Shown here: piece after piece, positions 1 through 7,548 of the stretch | Numbering within the stretch: position 1 is the stretch's first letter | How the letters are laid out: each line of letters opens with the position of its first letter | From: a bacterium | GTDB taxonomy: Bacteria > Elusimicrobiota > Elusimicrobia > Elusimicrobiales > UBA9959 | Length of the DNA: 64,000 bases | Direction: 5' to 3' | Assembly (NCBI GenBank): GCA_021811315.1 | Contig: JAJZPF010000001.1 | Location: forward strand, 124,001-188,000 | Made by a program: the position numbers and the translations under genes | The notes under the pieces: model-generated | Told to the model about the DNA's origin: nothing | Seen by the model: the letters and a program-made list of their open reading frames with translations, nothing else | Database searches by the model: none

Positions 1-1010
1 ACGTCCGAACCGCCCCTTTCCGCGGGGCCGGGGGAAGCCAGGGTATGGCCGCCGGCCGGGGTAGTGGCGGGAAAGCCGCCGGAGCCGGTCATGGCCGAGC
101 GGGAATAACCGGTCACATAGGCCTGCTTCGTTCCGTCCACGGCGATCGCGTTGATCTTGTCTTCGACGCTGCCGCCCAGATAAGAAGAGTAGACCAGCTG
201 GGGGTCGATAACCAGTTCTTTGCTCTTTATATAGTTTCCGACTTCGAACCGGACATTATTGTTCGACGCCAGCACGAAGCGCCCTTTAACGGGGACCTGC
301 CGGCTGCCCAGCTTCTGGTACAACTCGGGGGCCTTGTAAGTAAGCTCGCCGCCCTCGACGCCGAGGACCAGGTTGCCTTTGGCGTCCAGCCGGAGGCTCT
401 TTGCGCCTTCGAAACCCAAAATGATGCGCGCGGGGTTGGCGCCCGGCGCCACTATAAAATCGTATTCCACCTTTCCCTGGGCGAAGCGATAGACCATATC
501 GATGCCGGGATAGACCTGGCTGAGCTTCACCTTCGAGTACTGCTCCACGCCGACCTGCCATTTCGTCTTGTCGCTTCCGAAGAAATAGCTGGTGCGCCCG
601 GGCAGGATGCCCGCGCCACGGACGGCCGGCTTGGCATTGGCGCCCTTCAGCTTCATGCGCACAACTACCGGTTCCTGGCCCTTGACTTCGTCGGCCTTCG
701 GCATGACCGTGACGGCTTCCGTGTCGGTCAAATAGAGGTTATAGCCGGCGGCTCGGGTAAAGAACTTCACCGAAGCGTCGGTCTGGCCGCGGTTGGCCTC
801 GAAATACATCGGGAGCTTCGAACTGCCCATAGCCGGGGTCGGGGAGCTTTGAACTGTTTCAGCGCCGCCCGTCCGTATCGCGGCCGTATCCTTATTAGAG
901 GAAGAAGGCGCGCTCGCCAGGCCCGCGAAGGCAGGGCCAGTAGGTCCGGCTATCAAGGTCAGTGCCATGAGCAGCCTGCCCGTCTGGATGATCGATTTAA
1001 TTAATCTCAT
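1..1010 (-). CDS. Secreted DUF7948/SBBP-repeat protein, N-terminal part (runs off the left edge)
   Basis: About 336 codons are visible; the C-terminus lies outside the window. Translation from 1010 gives a signal peptide (MRLIKSII to about residue 29), a Ser/Thr-rich linker, then a domain closely matching residues 45-255 of the neighbouring protein at 2294-5014. Shared segments include MYFEANRGQTDASVKFFTRA, VRMKLKGANAKPAVRG and YPGIDMVYRF. This is the N-terminal domain that precedes SBBP beta-propeller repeats, and the first repeat begins near the edge (YSSYLGG, then YVTGYS). By family it is an exported surface or extracellular protein of unknown ligand. The two genes are evidently recent paralogues, with long near-identical DNA stretches. 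It has its own copy of the composite promoter at 1056-1122. Start chosen because the signal peptide begins there and it matches the paralogue's start. Confidence 0.85.
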   Translation of the reverse strand, partial: MRLIKSIIQTGRLLMALTLIAGPTGPAFAGLASAPSSSNKDTAAIRTGGAETVQSSPTPAMGSSKLPMYFEANRGQTDASVKFFTRAAGYNLYLTDTEAVTVMPKADEVKGQEPVVVRMKLKGANAKPAVRGAGILPGRTSYFFGSDKTKWQVGVEQYSKVKLSQVYPGIDMVYRFAQGKVEYDFIVAPGANPARIILGFEGAKSLRLDAKGNLVLGVEGGELTYKAPELYQKLGSRQVPVKGRFVLASNNNVRFEVGNYIKSKELVIDPQLVYSSYLGGSVEDKINAIAVDGTKQAYVTGYSRSAMTGSGGFPATTPAGGHTLASPGPAERGGSD

Positions 1011-1055
1011 TTTTTTATACCCCTTTACTGTTACGCCGACTTGGCTTGATATTTA

Positions 1056-1122
1056 AGTATAGCCCTTGGCCGTTTAAGTATCTATTCGGAATTCTGCTTA
1101 GACCGCTCCGTAGTACTACTGA
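1056..1122 (-). promoter_or_regulatory. Composite two-box promoter, copy A
   Basis: On the minus strand: box 1 at 1122-1107 (TCAGTAGTACTACGGA), core box at 1096-1084 (CAGAATTCCGAAT), -10 TATACT at 1061-1056. Box 1 to core is 10 bp and core to -10 is 22 bp. No -35 hexamer is evident. Predicted leader to the start at 1010 is about 39 nt. The same arrangement occurs eight more times in the window. Confidence 0.75.
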
Positions 1123-1269
1123 AGTAGCTGCCCGGGGAAAACTACGCGCTCCCTTGCCCTATCGACGGAGAAACCCCCCGGGACCGCCGCAGGAGCGCCG
1201 CTCGCTAATAACACTCCCGCATATATTCCGCCGCGATTTTTAACCGCCCGACCGGGACGCCGCGGATAA
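1123..1269. other. Intergenic stretch with no recognised gene
   Basis: Lies between composite promoter A and the end of the PorV-like gene. GC-rich. I see no supported coding frame, no clear terminator with a T-run and no RNA gene. Together with 1011-1055 it makes a gene-free interval of about 260 bases. Confidence 0.5.
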
Positions 1270-2280
1270 CTATCTCTTGCAATTGAATTTATAGGTCAAG
1301 CTGAAGCGATGGGAGGTTCCCAGCTCGCCGGCCGGCGCCATGGCATAATCCAGGGCCAGGTAGCGGCTGAGATTATATCCCAAACCCAGCGTAAGCCCGG
1401 TTAAACCGCTTAATTTCGGATCGGGAAAGCTAAGCTGGTAACCGGCGCGGAGGGCCAGGGCTTTACCCTTGTCTTCGGCATTTCCCACTAAATATTCTCC
1501 GCCGAACTGGAGGCGGTCCACCGCTTCGTTCTGCAGCTCGCCTGAAACGGCCAGGAGCAGGTTCTTCTCCACGGCCCAGGCCGCGCCCAGGCGCCAGCCG
1601 GAGGCAAGTTTTTGCCCGCCGATCTCGTTGCCCAGGTTGATATTGGAATAAGCCAGGCCCAGGTCCAGGCCGGGGATCACGTTATACAGGAACCCCATGT
1701 CCGCGGTGAAGGCGTTATAGCTTTTGCCGGCGAAGCGCGACTGGTTGAGCTTCATCGCCATCCCGACGGCGACCCCGGGCAGCAATTCCAGGCCCCAGCC
1801 GCCGCTGCCCGAAAAATCCCCGGCGTGGTATTTCCCCGAGGCCGCCCCCAGAGTATCCCTGCCGCTGAAATCTCCGTAGTTCACGTAGCCGAGGGAAGCG
1901 GCGATGCCTCCCAGGGCAGCTCCTCTGCACCCTTTTTTAACATCGCTTCCGGAGTCCCCGCTGCATTCCTCTTTTATCTCTCCCACCGGCAAGCCGATGA
2001 TAGCGGTCTCCTGGGTAGTGTCACCCAAGCCGGAATTGTGATGAAGCCCCATCTCTATGCAGCTTAGCCGGCTCAAAGCCGCCGGGTTCCAGAGCAGCGA
2101 AGCCGCTCCCTGCGGTACCGCGACTACCGCCGACCCCATGCCCGAGGCCCGGGCCGTCCCGGCCGACTGCTGCAGGGGCAGGGCCCTGGAAGCCGCGCCG
2201 TAGTAGGTTTCTCCGGCAGAGGCCGGGCCGCAGAGCGAGGCGGCGCAGATAAATCCGATCCCGATTGATAATATTTTCAT
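1270..2280 (-). CDS. PorV/PorQ-like outer-membrane beta-barrel protein
   Basis: 336 aa with a signal peptide (residues 1-22, ending PASA). The N-terminal segment GSAVVAVPQGAASLLWNPAA is the conserved early strand and NPA turn of the PorV/PorQ (UPF0164-like) family. The rest alternates hydrophobic and polar residues in predicted beta strands and ends with an aromatic-rich strand (HRFSLTYKFN), typical of outer-membrane barrels. In type IX secretion PorV shuttles cargo with C-terminal sorting domains. Here the gene follows by 13 nt a protein with such a domain (2294-5014), in one operon and with its own Shine-Dalgarno (GGAGAAA). An eight-residue CSGDSGSD segment before DVKKGC gives Cys pairs in a loop. 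A fatty-acid-transporter-like barrel is the alternative reading. Confidence 0.75.
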   Translation of the reverse strand: MKILSIGIGFICAASLCGPASAGETYYGAASRALPLQQSAGTARASGMGSAVVAVPQGAASLLWNPAALSRLSCIEMGLHHNSGLGDTTQETAIIGLPVGEIKEECSGDSGSDVKKGCRGAALGGIAASLGYVNYGDFSGRDTLGAASGKYHAGDFSGSGGWGLELLPGVAVGMAMKLNQSRFAGKSYNAFTADMGFLYNVIPGLDLGLAYSNINLGNEIGGQKLASGWRLGAAWAVEKNLLLAVSGELQNEAVDRLQFGGEYLVGNAEDKGKALALRAGYQLSFPDPKLSGLTGLTLGLGYNLSRYLALDYAMAPAGELGTSHRFSLTYKFNCKR

Positions 2281-2293
2281 GGAATTTCTCCGG

Positions 2294-5014
2294 TTAATGC
2301 TTCACCACGAACTTCTTCACGGTCGACTTGCTTGAAGTTCCGTTGTCATAATCCTTCTCCAGGCGGTAGAGATACACCCCGGGGGCCATCCTGCCCGTAT
2401 TGAGCGTCGTGCTCTGGGCGCCGGCTCCCTTGGCGTATTCAAGTTTTACCGCCAGGTCGCCGACGGTATTGTAGATACGGATCCTGGCCGTTCCGGGCGA
2501 AGCCATGCAGTAAGCGAAGTCCGCCCTGTCCCCGGTAGCCGGAGAAGGGAAGAAGAAGTCTTCCCCGCAGGCGCCGGTGTCCGTGGTGGGCGCGGCGACA
2601 TACCTGAAAACCGCTGAACAACTGCCGGCATGGGTCGTCACCGTTAAAGGCGCCGTCCCGGTCACAAGCGCTCCCGCAAGTGGATGCCTGGGAGAGACCG
2701 CGGTGATTATATTGGAAGAAGCGTTGGAAGTATAGGACTGCGCGTTTACCCCGTCGAAAGTCACTCCCGTGGTGGTGCTCAGGAAACCGGTGAAGTTGGA
2801 AATGCTGACGGTTACCGTAGTTCCGCCGACCCTGAACCCGTAATCCGGGTTAAGAGCGGTTATCATACAGGCGACAGGCGGAGAGGGCGTGCCTATCTTA
2901 GTGATGAAGGCGTCGTAAGGGCCCGCTATCGCCGCCTGGAACGGGCTGGCCGTGGGAAAAGCGGCTGAATTGGTCCAGCCGGTCACATAGATATTCTTCG
3001 CGCTGTCCAGGGCTATGCCCTGGCCGCCGCTGTCCGAGAGGGTGCCGCCCAGGTAGGAAGAAAAGTCCACGGTTCCCCCCGTCGGACCGAGTTTGGTCAC
3101 GAAGCCTTCCGCGGTACCGACGAGCGTGCCCTGCCCGGAGACAGGGCCCACTATAGGGAAGTCGCCGGAGAAAGTGCGCCCGGTAACATAAGCGCTGCCC
3201 GAGCCGTCCACCGCGATGGCCGAAGCTTTATCTTCGCCCGAGGCGCCCAGGTAGGTGGCGTAAACCCCGTCGTTAGCCAGCCCCCCGTTGCCTATATGGA
3301 GCTTGAACACGAACGCGTCCTCGGCGGTGCTTTTTGTCGTTTGCCCGACGGTGACAAAGCTGGTCCCGGGGAAATCGCCTGAAAGGGTCCAGCCGGTTAT
3401 ATAAACTATATCCGCGCCGCCCAGGGCTATGCCGGTGCCTTCGTCCTGGTCGCCGCCGCCTACATAAGTCACATAAAGCCAGTTAGCTCCCGTCGGGTCC
3501 AGTTTGGCGATGAAAGCGTCGTTTGAGCCGGTAACGGTAAGGCTGAAAGCCGCCTGCGAAGGCGGGGCCACGGGGGCCACCGGCAGATTGGCCGAAGTCT
3601 GGCCGGTTATATAGACATTCCCCCCGACGTCGATAGCTATCGCGTTTCCGCGGTCTATACCGGTGCCGCCAAGGAAGGTGGAGTAAACCTGGGCGCCCGC
3701 GGCGCTGAACTTAGCCACGAAAGCGTCGGTATTTCCGCCGCCGCCGATAGCCGGCTGGGCCGCTCCCGCCGTAGTAACGAAGTCCGGGGCCGCCGAGTCG
3801 GTGAAGCCGGTCACATAGGCGTTGCCCGCCGCGGTCACGGCTATCGCTTTCCCGTTCTCTTCCCCGGCCCCGCCGAATCTTTTCGCGTAATTCAGGGTGC
3901 TGCCATCCGCCGCGAAGGACGCGACAAAAGCGTCAGTTCCGCCGAGGCCGCCGATAACGGCTTCGCCGGGGATAGACCCGGTGGTCGAGCCGGTAATATA
4001 TACTTTACCCGCGCCGTCCACGCCGATGCCGAGCCCGATATCATTGCCGGCGGCGCCATAAAGAGTGGACCAGGCGAGCGTCCCGTTCGCGTTGACCTTG
4101 GTCACGAAAGCGTCGAAAGCGCCGGCGCCGTAAGCGGTTTGATATTTGCCTGCCGTCCCCGGGAAAGGCGCGGCGTCGGTTTTGCCGGTCAGATAAGCGT
4201 TATTGGCGGAATCCACCACTATAGCATTGGCGTAATCATTGGTTGCTCCGCCCAGGTAGCTGGAATAAGCCAGCGTTGGATCGATCACGAGCTCTTTGCT
4301 CTTTATATAGTTCCCTACCTCGAACCGCACATTATTATTGGAAGCCAGAACGAAGCGCCCCTTTACCGATACCCGCCTGGAGCCCAGCCGCTGGTAAAGC
4401 TCGGGTGCCTTGTAGGTCAGCTCGCCGCTCTCAACACCGAGGACCAGATTGCCTGCGGGGTCTAAACGCATGCTCCTGGCGCCCTCGAAACCCATCAGTA
4501 TCCGCCCGGGGTTCGCGCCCGGCGCGACCACAAAATCATATTCCACGTGACCCTTGTCGAAGCGGTAGACCATATCGATACCGGGATAGACCTGGCCGAA
4601 TTGCACCTTGGCGTAATGCTTAACCCCGTTCCGCCATTTAGAGGCGTCATTGCCCAGGATGTAGTTGGTATAACCGGGCAGTATTTCCATGCCCCTGACG
4701 GCGGGCTTGGCATTAGCGCCTTTCAGTTTCATGCGCACAACTCCGGGCTCATTGACCGAAGCGGCGGCTTTAGGAAGGACCGTGACAGCTTCGGCAGCTG
4801 TCAGGTAAAGACTGTAACCGGCCGCGCGGGTAAAGAACTTTACCGAAGCGTCGGTCTGACCGCGGTTGGCCTCGAAATACATAGGAGGCGTTAATTTCCC
4901 GGCGGGCCGGCCCGCGCCGGCAAGCTCGGCGCAGACCGGGCCTGCGGGTCCGGCTATCAAGGTAATAGCTGCCAGCAGCCGGCTCGACTGAATTAGGAAT
5001 GGAATTAATCTCAT
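2294..5014 (-). CDS. Secreted SBBP beta-propeller protein with IPT and FlgD-Ig/type IX-like sorting domain
   Basis: 906 aa. Order: signal peptide (1-29), DUF7948-like domain (about 45-255, MYFEANRGQTDASVKFF), then about eight SBBP repeats of 50-65 residues (about 255-690), each with a motif like YSSYLGG followed by AIAVDSANNAYLTG. An IPT/TIG-like domain follows (about 700-800), then a C-terminal FlgD-Ig/T9SS-type domain (about 815-906) with RIRIYNTVGDLAVKLEY and APGVYLYRLEK, ending in KKFVVKH. That C-terminal fold directs cargo to type IX secretion in Bacteroidota; use of the same route here is inferred from the adjacent PorV-like gene. Paralogue of the gene at 1-1010. Shine-Dalgarno AGGGG precedes the ATG, and composite promoter B lies at 5058-5125. 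Confidence 0.88.
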   Translation of the reverse strand: MRLIPFLIQSSRLLAAITLIAGPAGPVCAELAGAGRPAGKLTPPMYFEANRGQTDASVKFFTRAAGYSLYLTAAEAVTVLPKAAASVNEPGVVRMKLKGANAKPAVRGMEILPGYTNYILGNDASKWRNGVKHYAKVQFGQVYPGIDMVYRFDKGHVEYDFVVAPGANPGRILMGFEGARSMRLDPAGNLVLGVESGELTYKAPELYQRLGSRRVSVKGRFVLASNNNVRFEVGNYIKSKELVIDPTLAYSSYLGGATNDYANAIVVDSANNAYLTGKTDAAPFPGTAGKYQTAYGAGAFDAFVTKVNANGTLAWSTLYGAAGNDIGLGIGVDGAGKVYITGSTTGSIPGEAVIGGLGGTDAFVASFAADGSTLNYAKRFGGAGEENGKAIAVTAAGNAYVTGFTDSAAPDFVTTAGAAQPAIGGGGNTDAFVAKFSAAGAQVYSTFLGGTGIDRGNAIAIDVGGNVYITGQTSANLPVAPVAPPSQAAFSLTVTGSNDAFIAKLDPTGANWLYVTYVGGGDQDEGTGIALGGADIVYITGWTLSGDFPGTSFVTVGQTTKSTAEDAFVFKLHIGNGGLANDGVYATYLGASGEDKASAIAVDGSGSAYVTGRTFSGDFPIVGPVSGQGTLVGTAEGFVTKLGPTGGTVDFSSYLGGTLSDSGGQGIALDSAKNIYVTGWTNSAAFPTASPFQAAIAGPYDAFITKIGTPSPPVACMITALNPDYGFRVGGTTVTVSISNFTGFLSTTTGVTFDGVNAQSYTSNASSNIITAVSPRHPLAGALVTGTAPLTVTTHAGSCSAVFRYVAAPTTDTGACGEDFFFPSPATGDRADFAYCMASPGTARIRIYNTVGDLAVKLEYAKGAGAQSTTLNTGRMAPGVYLYRLEKDYDNGTSSKSTVKKFVVKH

Positions 5015-5057
5015 TTTTTATACCCCTTTACCGTTCCGCCAAAATTGTCGTAAAGCT

Positions 5058-5125
5058 AGTGTAGCCCTTCTCTCGATTCAGCATCTATTAGGAATTATGC
5101 CCCGTGCGCTCCGTACTAGTACGGA
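5058..5125 (-). promoter_or_regulatory. Composite two-box promoter, copy B (perfect palindromic box 1)
   Basis: Minus strand: box 1 at 5125-5110 is the exact palindrome TCCGTACTAGTACGGA. The core box is at 5099-5087 (CATAATTCCTAAT) and the -10 is TACACT at 5063-5058. Box 1 to core 10 bp; core to -10 23 bp, the only copy not 22. It drives the SBBP/PorV operon starting at 5014, with a predicted leader of about 37 nt. Confidence 0.8.
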
Positions 5126-5164
5126 ACGCGCGGGGCGGCGGGGACCACGGCCGGGAGGATCTTC

Positions 5165-5848
5165 TCAGGCGGAACAGGCTTCAGGGCCGTTAAGCGAGGT
5201 TAAGCCATGCTGGATAGCGTACTTGGTGAGGCCGGCGATAGTCATGATATTCAGTTTATGCGACAAGTGTTCACGGTGGGTCTCCGCCGTCCTGACGCTG
5301 ATGCCCAGTTTGGCGGCGACGCTTTTATTAGAAAGCCCGTCGGCGAGCATGGCCAGGACCTCCAGCTCGCGGCTCGTCAGCGCGGCGCCGTCAGGCTTGT
5401 CGGACGAAGCTTTCGGCGCCGGGGTTAGAATAGAGTCGGTCATCCCTGGGGGAAAATGCAGGCCGCCCCCGTGGACGTCCCTGATAGCGCTGAGCAGCTC
5501 CGCCGTAGGCTGGTCTTTCATCACATAGCCGTGCGCGCCGCAGCGGGCCATCCTGACCACGTATTCCTCGCCGTCATGCACGCTGTAAGCCACGAGCCTG
5601 GCGCCGGGAACCGCCAGGCGGAGCCGCCGGGCGAGTTCCCCGCCGTCGAGGGAAGGCAGGTTCACGTCCAGCACGATGACTTCCGGCGCCAGTTTCTTCG
5701 CTTTGCGAAGGGCCTCCGGGGCGTCGGAAGCCTCGCCCACCACTGAAACGAAACCCTGGCCGGTCAGGTAGGACCGGACCCCCTCCCGTATCACGGGATG
5801 ATCGTCCACCAGGAACACTTTTATCTTGGCCTGGTTCTTCTTTTTCAT
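5165..5848 (-). CDS. NarL/FixJ-family response regulator (receiver + LuxR-type HTH)
   Basis: 227 aa. Receiver domain at residues 8-125: acidic pair DD at 15-16, phosphoacceptor Asp about 61 in VIVLDVNLPSLDGG, and the conserved Lys in MKDQP. A linker follows, then a LuxR-type HTH (about 155-220) with LTSRELEVLAMLADGLSNKS and GISVRTAETHREHL. It should bind DNA as a phospho-dependent dimer. It lies 10 nt downstream of the kinase gene at 5859-7256, with a strong Shine-Dalgarno (GAGGAGG), so the two are very likely cognate. It is about 70-80% identical by eye to the regulators at 28189-28848 and 30282-30965, so these arose by duplication. It is the only full-length regulator here whose operon lacks a recognisable composite promoter. 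Confidence 0.95.
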   Translation of the reverse strand: MKKKNQAKIKVFLVDDHPVIREGVRSYLTGQGFVSVVGEASDAPEALRKAKKLAPEVIVLDVNLPSLDGGELARRLRLAVPGARLVAYSVHDGEEYVVRMARCGAHGYVMKDQPTAELLSAIRDVHGGGLHFPPGMTDSILTPAPKASSDKPDGAALTSRELEVLAMLADGLSNKSVAAKLGISVRTAETHREHLSHKLNIMTIAGLTKYAIQHGLTSLNGPEACSA

Positions 5849-5858
5849 GGGTACCTCC

Positions 5859-7256
5859 TCACAGACCCGCTAGAGGGGCGCGGACGCAGAGCGTGGTCCC
5901 GGCCCCCGGAGTAGAATGAAGCTCGAGGGAACCGCCGACGGATTCAGCCCGCTCGCGCATGCTCCCGAGGCCTATGCCCCGCCCGCCAACCGGCCTGCCG
6001 CTTCCGGGAATGAAGCCGACCCCGTTATCGCTCACGCGCAGCAGTATGTAGCCGCCTTTGCGCGAAAGGTCCACCGCGACCATGGCCGCTTTGGAATGTT
6101 TACCTATATTATTGAGCGCCTCCTGGGCGATACGAAAAAGCGCAAGCGACAGCTCGGGCGCGACCGCTTTGGAGATCCCGCTGGTCCGCAGCATCGCGTG
6201 GACCCCCACGCGCCCCCTGAACTCGCGGCAAAGCGTGCGCAGGGCCGGCTCCAGGCCCAGGTCCTCGAGCTCCGAAGGCATAAGGTTCTTCGAGACGCGG
6301 CGGACCTCTGAAATAGCGTGGCTCAGGATCTCCCCCACCTTGATTATTTTGTTCGCGGCCTTCCCTTTTAATACGATCTCCCCGGGCAGGGATTCCAGCC
6401 TGAACCTGATCCCGGAAAGTATCTGCCCGACGCCGTCGTGAAGCTCGCGGGCGAGGCGCCGGCGCTCCGTTTCCTGGGCGGAGATCACGAGAGCGTGCAG
6501 CCTGCGGAGCTCGCGCTCGGCCTTTTTCTGCCCGGTGATGTCCCGCTCCGTGGTCGCGATCTCCGCCGGCCGGCCATCGTCGTCGCGCAGCACCGTGACG
6601 GTTACAAGGACGTCCAGGGTCCGGCCGTCCTTCGCGCGGCGCCTGGCTTCGATAGGCGCCTCTTTCTTTCCCTGCGCCGAGAGCCGGACGCGCTCCCGGG
6701 CGCGGGCAGGCGAGTTTTTAGGTATCAGCCGCCTGATGCTCATCCCCAGGGCCTCCTCCTCGGTATAGCCGTACATCTGTTCCGCGCCCCTGTTCCAGGC
6801 CACGATCCGGTCCTTGAAATCACGGATGATGACGGCGTCCCTGTAATCGTACACCAGCGTCGCCAGGCGGAGAGCGCTTCTTTCCGCCCGCTGATGGTCG
6901 CGGATATCGAGGAGTTCCATCTGTAGCCCGTCCTTAAAAGGAGGCTGCGCGTCCGGTTCTGCGGAAGAGAGGCCGGCCCGGACTTCTTTGGCGGGAAGCC
7001 GGCCATTAGCTTCCGGGATGGCCCGGAGGATATTTTTTGACGCCTGCTTTTCTATGGATTCGAGCAGGCTCATGGCGTGGGAATGGGAATCCTCCCCCGC
7101 GGCGGCGCTGCGGGCCCAGAGGATGGCCGGCGCGCTGGAAGCCCTGTTTTTAAGGATGCGCGGAGAGGTCCCATTGTTCACCGCGCAAAAAGATCCGGGC
7201 TCCCGGGAAAAGAACTCCCCGGAGCCGGTGTTATCGCGAACTTCCCAAATTTTCAT
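5859..7256 (-). CDS. Cytoplasmic PAS-HisKA_3 sensor histidine kinase with a decayed CheR remnant at the N-terminus
   Basis: 465 aa, no membrane segment. Residues about 130-245 form a PAS domain (AVIIRDFKDRIVAWNRGAEQ, MYGYTEEEA). A HisKA_3 dimerisation domain follows with the H-box RRRLARELHDGVGQILSG, then HATPase_c (N-box EALNNIGKHS, G-box DNGVGF). It is a NarX-class kinase expected to phosphorylate the NarL regulator encoded 10 nt downstream. Residues about 14-62 (FFSREPGSF, RILKNRASSAP, then AAAGEDSHSHAMSL) align with the CheR part of the fusion kinase at 30962-34906 (FFREPEAF, RLLKNRASAAP, GCSTGEEAYSHAINL). The S-adenosylmethionine motif is destroyed. The gene therefore looks like a deletion derivative of a CheB-CheR-PAS-kinase. 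The start codon ATG follows a G-rich run and is not certain. Confidence 0.9.
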   Translation of the reverse strand: MKIWEVRDNTGSGEFFSREPGSFCAVNNGTSPRILKNRASSAPAILWARSAAAGEDSHSHAMSLLESIEKQASKNILRAIPEANGRLPAKEVRAGLSSAEPDAQPPFKDGLQMELLDIRDHQRAERSALRLATLVYDYRDAVIIRDFKDRIVAWNRGAEQMYGYTEEEALGMSIRRLIPKNSPARARERVRLSAQGKKEAPIEARRRAKDGRTLDVLVTVTVLRDDDGRPAEIATTERDITGQKKAERELRRLHALVISAQETERRRLARELHDGVGQILSGIRFRLESLPGEIVLKGKAANKIIKVGEILSHAISEVRRVSKNLMPSELEDLGLEPALRTLCREFRGRVGVHAMLRTSGISKAVAPELSLALFRIAQEALNNIGKHSKAAMVAVDLSRKGGYILLRVSDNGVGFIPGSGRPVGGRGIGLGSMRERAESVGGSLELHSTPGAGTTLCVRAPLAGL

Positions 7257-7495
7257 CTTACCCCCCCAACCGTCCGACAGGGCACATCGTGCCCGTTACG
7301 GAGCCAGCCGGCGTACGCGGCGGCACTGCAGCTTCGCCAGCGAACACGCAACTCCGCATTCACCAACAAACGGTAACCCTTCCCCAAAAGCACTCTATCT
7401 CTTTTCGACCGAGTATTTAATTAGCTAAAAGGGCTAGGAAAGGCTAATAATGTGGTTAACCCTAAAGGTTTAGAGAATGATGGAAATGGAGAATG
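7257..7495. other. Intergenic region upstream of the 5859-7256 kinase
   Basis: About 240 bases without a supported gene. The right part (7400-7490) is AT-rich and could hold the kinase promoter; a weak -10-like AATACT lies near 7411-7416 on the minus strand. No full composite promoter is present: only an isolated TCCGTA half-site (7297-7302) and a core-like CAACTCCGCATT (7349-7360) in the wrong orientation and spacing. Confidence 0.4.
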
Positions 7496-7521
7496 AAGAG
7501 GTCATTTGTTCATGACCTCTT
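7496..7521 (-). terminator. Probable hairpin terminator after the 1195-aa repeat protein gene
   Basis: Perfect 10-bp inverted repeat AAGAGGTCAT / ATGACCTCTT with a 6-nt loop, 28 nt past the stop at 7549. The following T-run is weak (CATTCTCCATTT), so termination efficiency is uncertain. Confidence 0.55.
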
Positions 7522-7548
7522 GTTAGACCGGGCGGACCTTCGCGCTGT

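Noticed and set aside
7297-7365. Tenth composite promoter upstream of the 5859-7256 kinase
   Set aside because: Only a TCCGTA half-site and a core-like stretch in inverted order and wrong spacing; no -10 at the required distance.
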